Shown here piece by piece: positions 13,353 through 14,203 of a stretch of 14,203 bases of DNA. Every line of letters starts with the position of its first letter. Within the stretch, counting starts at the first letter, position 1. This DNA is from Campylobacterales bacterium. GTDB lineage: Bacteria > Campylobacterota > Campylobacteria > Campylobacterales > JAADDG01. Below the pieces are notes generated by a model, which was not told the DNA's origin, searched no databases, and was given only the letters and a program-made list of their open reading frames with translations. Made by a program: the position numbers and the translations under genes. The DNA is taken from positions 1 to 14,203 of the forward strand of contig JALVCR010000065.1 of assembly GCA_027009865.1 (NCBI GenBank). Reading direction: 5' to 3'.

Positions 13353-13632
13353 CTTTATCCTTTATAAAATCTTCTATTTTTTCATTAAAAGGCATTTTTA
13401 CTCTTTTTGTTTTGCTTGTCTCTCCGCCTACAAAAACTATTTCGCTTTTTGGAATTTTAAAACTTTTTGACAAAAACTTAATCAACTCTTTATTTGCCGC
13501 CCCTTCAACTGCCGGAGCCTTTATCTTTATTTTTAAAGAGCCGTTTAAAATACCCTCAAAAGAGTTTTTACTTGAATTTGGAGAGGCTTTTATATTAAAA
13601 ATTATACTATCATCTTTTATCTCATACCACAC
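13339..13632 (-). CDS. yggU: YggU-family (DUF167) protein of unknown function
   Basis: A 97-residue protein of the DUF167 family, a compact alpha/beta fold with no established activity. The family signature is clear: APAVEGAANKELIKFL (38-53), followed by IPKSEIVFVGGETSKTKRV split over 60-78 (lysine/serine around the conserved G and K). The start is GTG at 13632; AAAGGAG seven bases upstream supports it, and no ATG occurs at the N-terminal end. It overlaps waaA by 11 bases and the pseudouridine synthase by 14, so translation is probably coupled along the string. Confidence 0.9.
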   Translation of the reverse strand: MWYEIKDDSIIFNIKASPNSSKNSFEGILNGSLKIKIKAPAVEGAANKELIKFLSKSFKIPKSEIVFVGGETSKTKRVKMPFNEKIEDFIKDKDAKN

Positions 13633-14203
13633 TTTTTATCTCCTTTAAAACAGGCTCTATATCGGCTTTGGATATAATCTTCGCTTTTTTTAGCCTATCT
13701 CTGTTTTTAAAAAATTTTTTAATTTCGCTATTTTCTATCAGATATACTTCTTTTACCAATTTAAAAAGAGCGTGCTGGTTGAAAATCTCCTTTCCGCTTA
13801 TAATTTTGCAGTTAAAGAAAGCTGGCTCTAAAGGATTATGCCCTCCGACTCCCTTTACAAAAGAGCCTCCCAAAAAAACAAGATCGCTTATAGCGTAAAT
13901 ATTTACAAGCTCCCCCATAACATCCGCTAAAGTTATATCAGCTAAGAAATTTAAACTATTTGAAAATCTCTCATAGCTTAAACCTCTTTTTTTTGCAAAA
14001 TCTCTTAAAAAAATATCTACCCTTTCAAATCTCTCAGGATGTCTTGGCACAACTATAATTTTATCTTTTTTAGAAATTTCAAGATTTGATAAAATAATCT
14101 CCTCTTCCCCTTCATGTGTGCTTGCTAAAGTTATTATAAATCTATCACCTTTTTCATAATTTTTAGTAACTTTTATTTTCTGGAATGATTTTAGATTTCC
14201 GTT
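13622..14203 (-). CDS. waaA: 3-deoxy-D-manno-octulosonic acid (Kdo) transferase, C-terminal part
   Basis: This inner-membrane-associated glycosyltransferase adds Kdo to lipid A precursor in lipopolysaccharide synthesis. The last 193 residues are visible and the reading frame is open through the right edge, so the N-terminal half lies outside. Family motifs are ASTHEGEEE (encoded near 14101-14127), VVPRHPERF (near 14026-14052) and the segment FLGGSFVKGVGGHNPLEP, near 13830-13883, that forms the sugar-nucleotide site. The GTG at 14050 is an internal valine of VVPRHPE, not a start. The stop at 13622 lies inside yggU, making waaA an upstream gene of the waaA-yggU-rlu string. Confidence 0.93.
   Translation of the reverse strand, partial: NGNLKSFQKIKVTKNYEKGDRFIITLASTHEGEEEIILSNLEISKKDKIIVVPRHPERFERVDIFLRDFAKKRGLSYERFSNSLNFLADITLADVMGELVNIYAISDLVFLGGSFVKGVGGHNPLEPAFFNCKIISGKEIFNQHALFKLVKEVYLIENSEIKKFFKNRDRLKKAKIISKADIEPVLKEIKSVV

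Noticed and set aside
13346..13648. Plus-strand hydrophobic open frame of 100 codons opposite yggU
   Set aside because: Hydrophobicity comes from the complement of lysine-rich codons; the minus-strand gene has a strong family signature and a good ribosome-binding site.
13622..14050. waaA starting at GTG 14050 as a short complete gene
   Set aside because: The frame continues open to the right edge and encodes ASTHEGEEE, a conserved waaA motif, so the GTG is internal.

Overview
The window is AT-rich, densely coded DNA that looks like a chromosome segment of a Campylobacterota (epsilonproteobacterial) species. Three things point there: a bc1 complex whose cytochrome c1 carries two haem sites, the tightly overlapped waaA-yggU-rlu gene string, and extended -10 promoters (TGnTATAnT) without a clear -35 box. 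Species and genus cannot be fixed from the sequence alone. No rRNA, tRNA, CRISPR array, IS element or phage gene was seen.

Layout, left to right. (1) At 1-186 is the start of a small antitoxin-like gene that runs off the left edge. (2) At 246-5091 are two large secreted proteins on the minus strand. The first is a kexin/furin-like subtilase with a basic RKKR/S prodomain junction. The second is a 14-unit LVIVD-type beta-propeller protein. Both end in the same four-unit DUF4214-like tail. A strong terminator and a separate promoter lie between them, so they are neighbours but probably not one operon. (3) At 5092-5346 is a divergent intergenic region holding a long imperfect palindrome, possibly MITE-like. 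(4) panE, a ketopantoate reductase for pantothenate synthesis, lies on the plus strand with its own terminator. (5) A UvrD/Rep-family DNA helicase on the minus strand carries a possible beta-clamp binding motif. (6) A short divergent regulatory region leads to an OmpA-family glycine-zipper lipoprotein on the plus strand. (7) At 9465-12438, minus strand, petA-petB-petC encodes Rieske protein, cytochrome b and diheme cytochrome c1, followed by a CutA-family gene with an odd start region. (8) At 12618-14203, minus strand, is an overlapping string: the C-terminal part of waaA (Kdo transferase), yggU (DUF167) and an RluA-family pseudouridine synthase.

How the genes work together: petABC forms a quinol:cytochrome c oxidoreductase in the inner membrane. 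The waaA string is an envelope/translation housekeeping cluster. The most unusual part is the pair of exported proteins at 246-5091. Their shared tails suggest that a convertase-type protease and a large propeller protein are sent to, or anchored at, the same place outside the cytoplasm. That functional link is inference.
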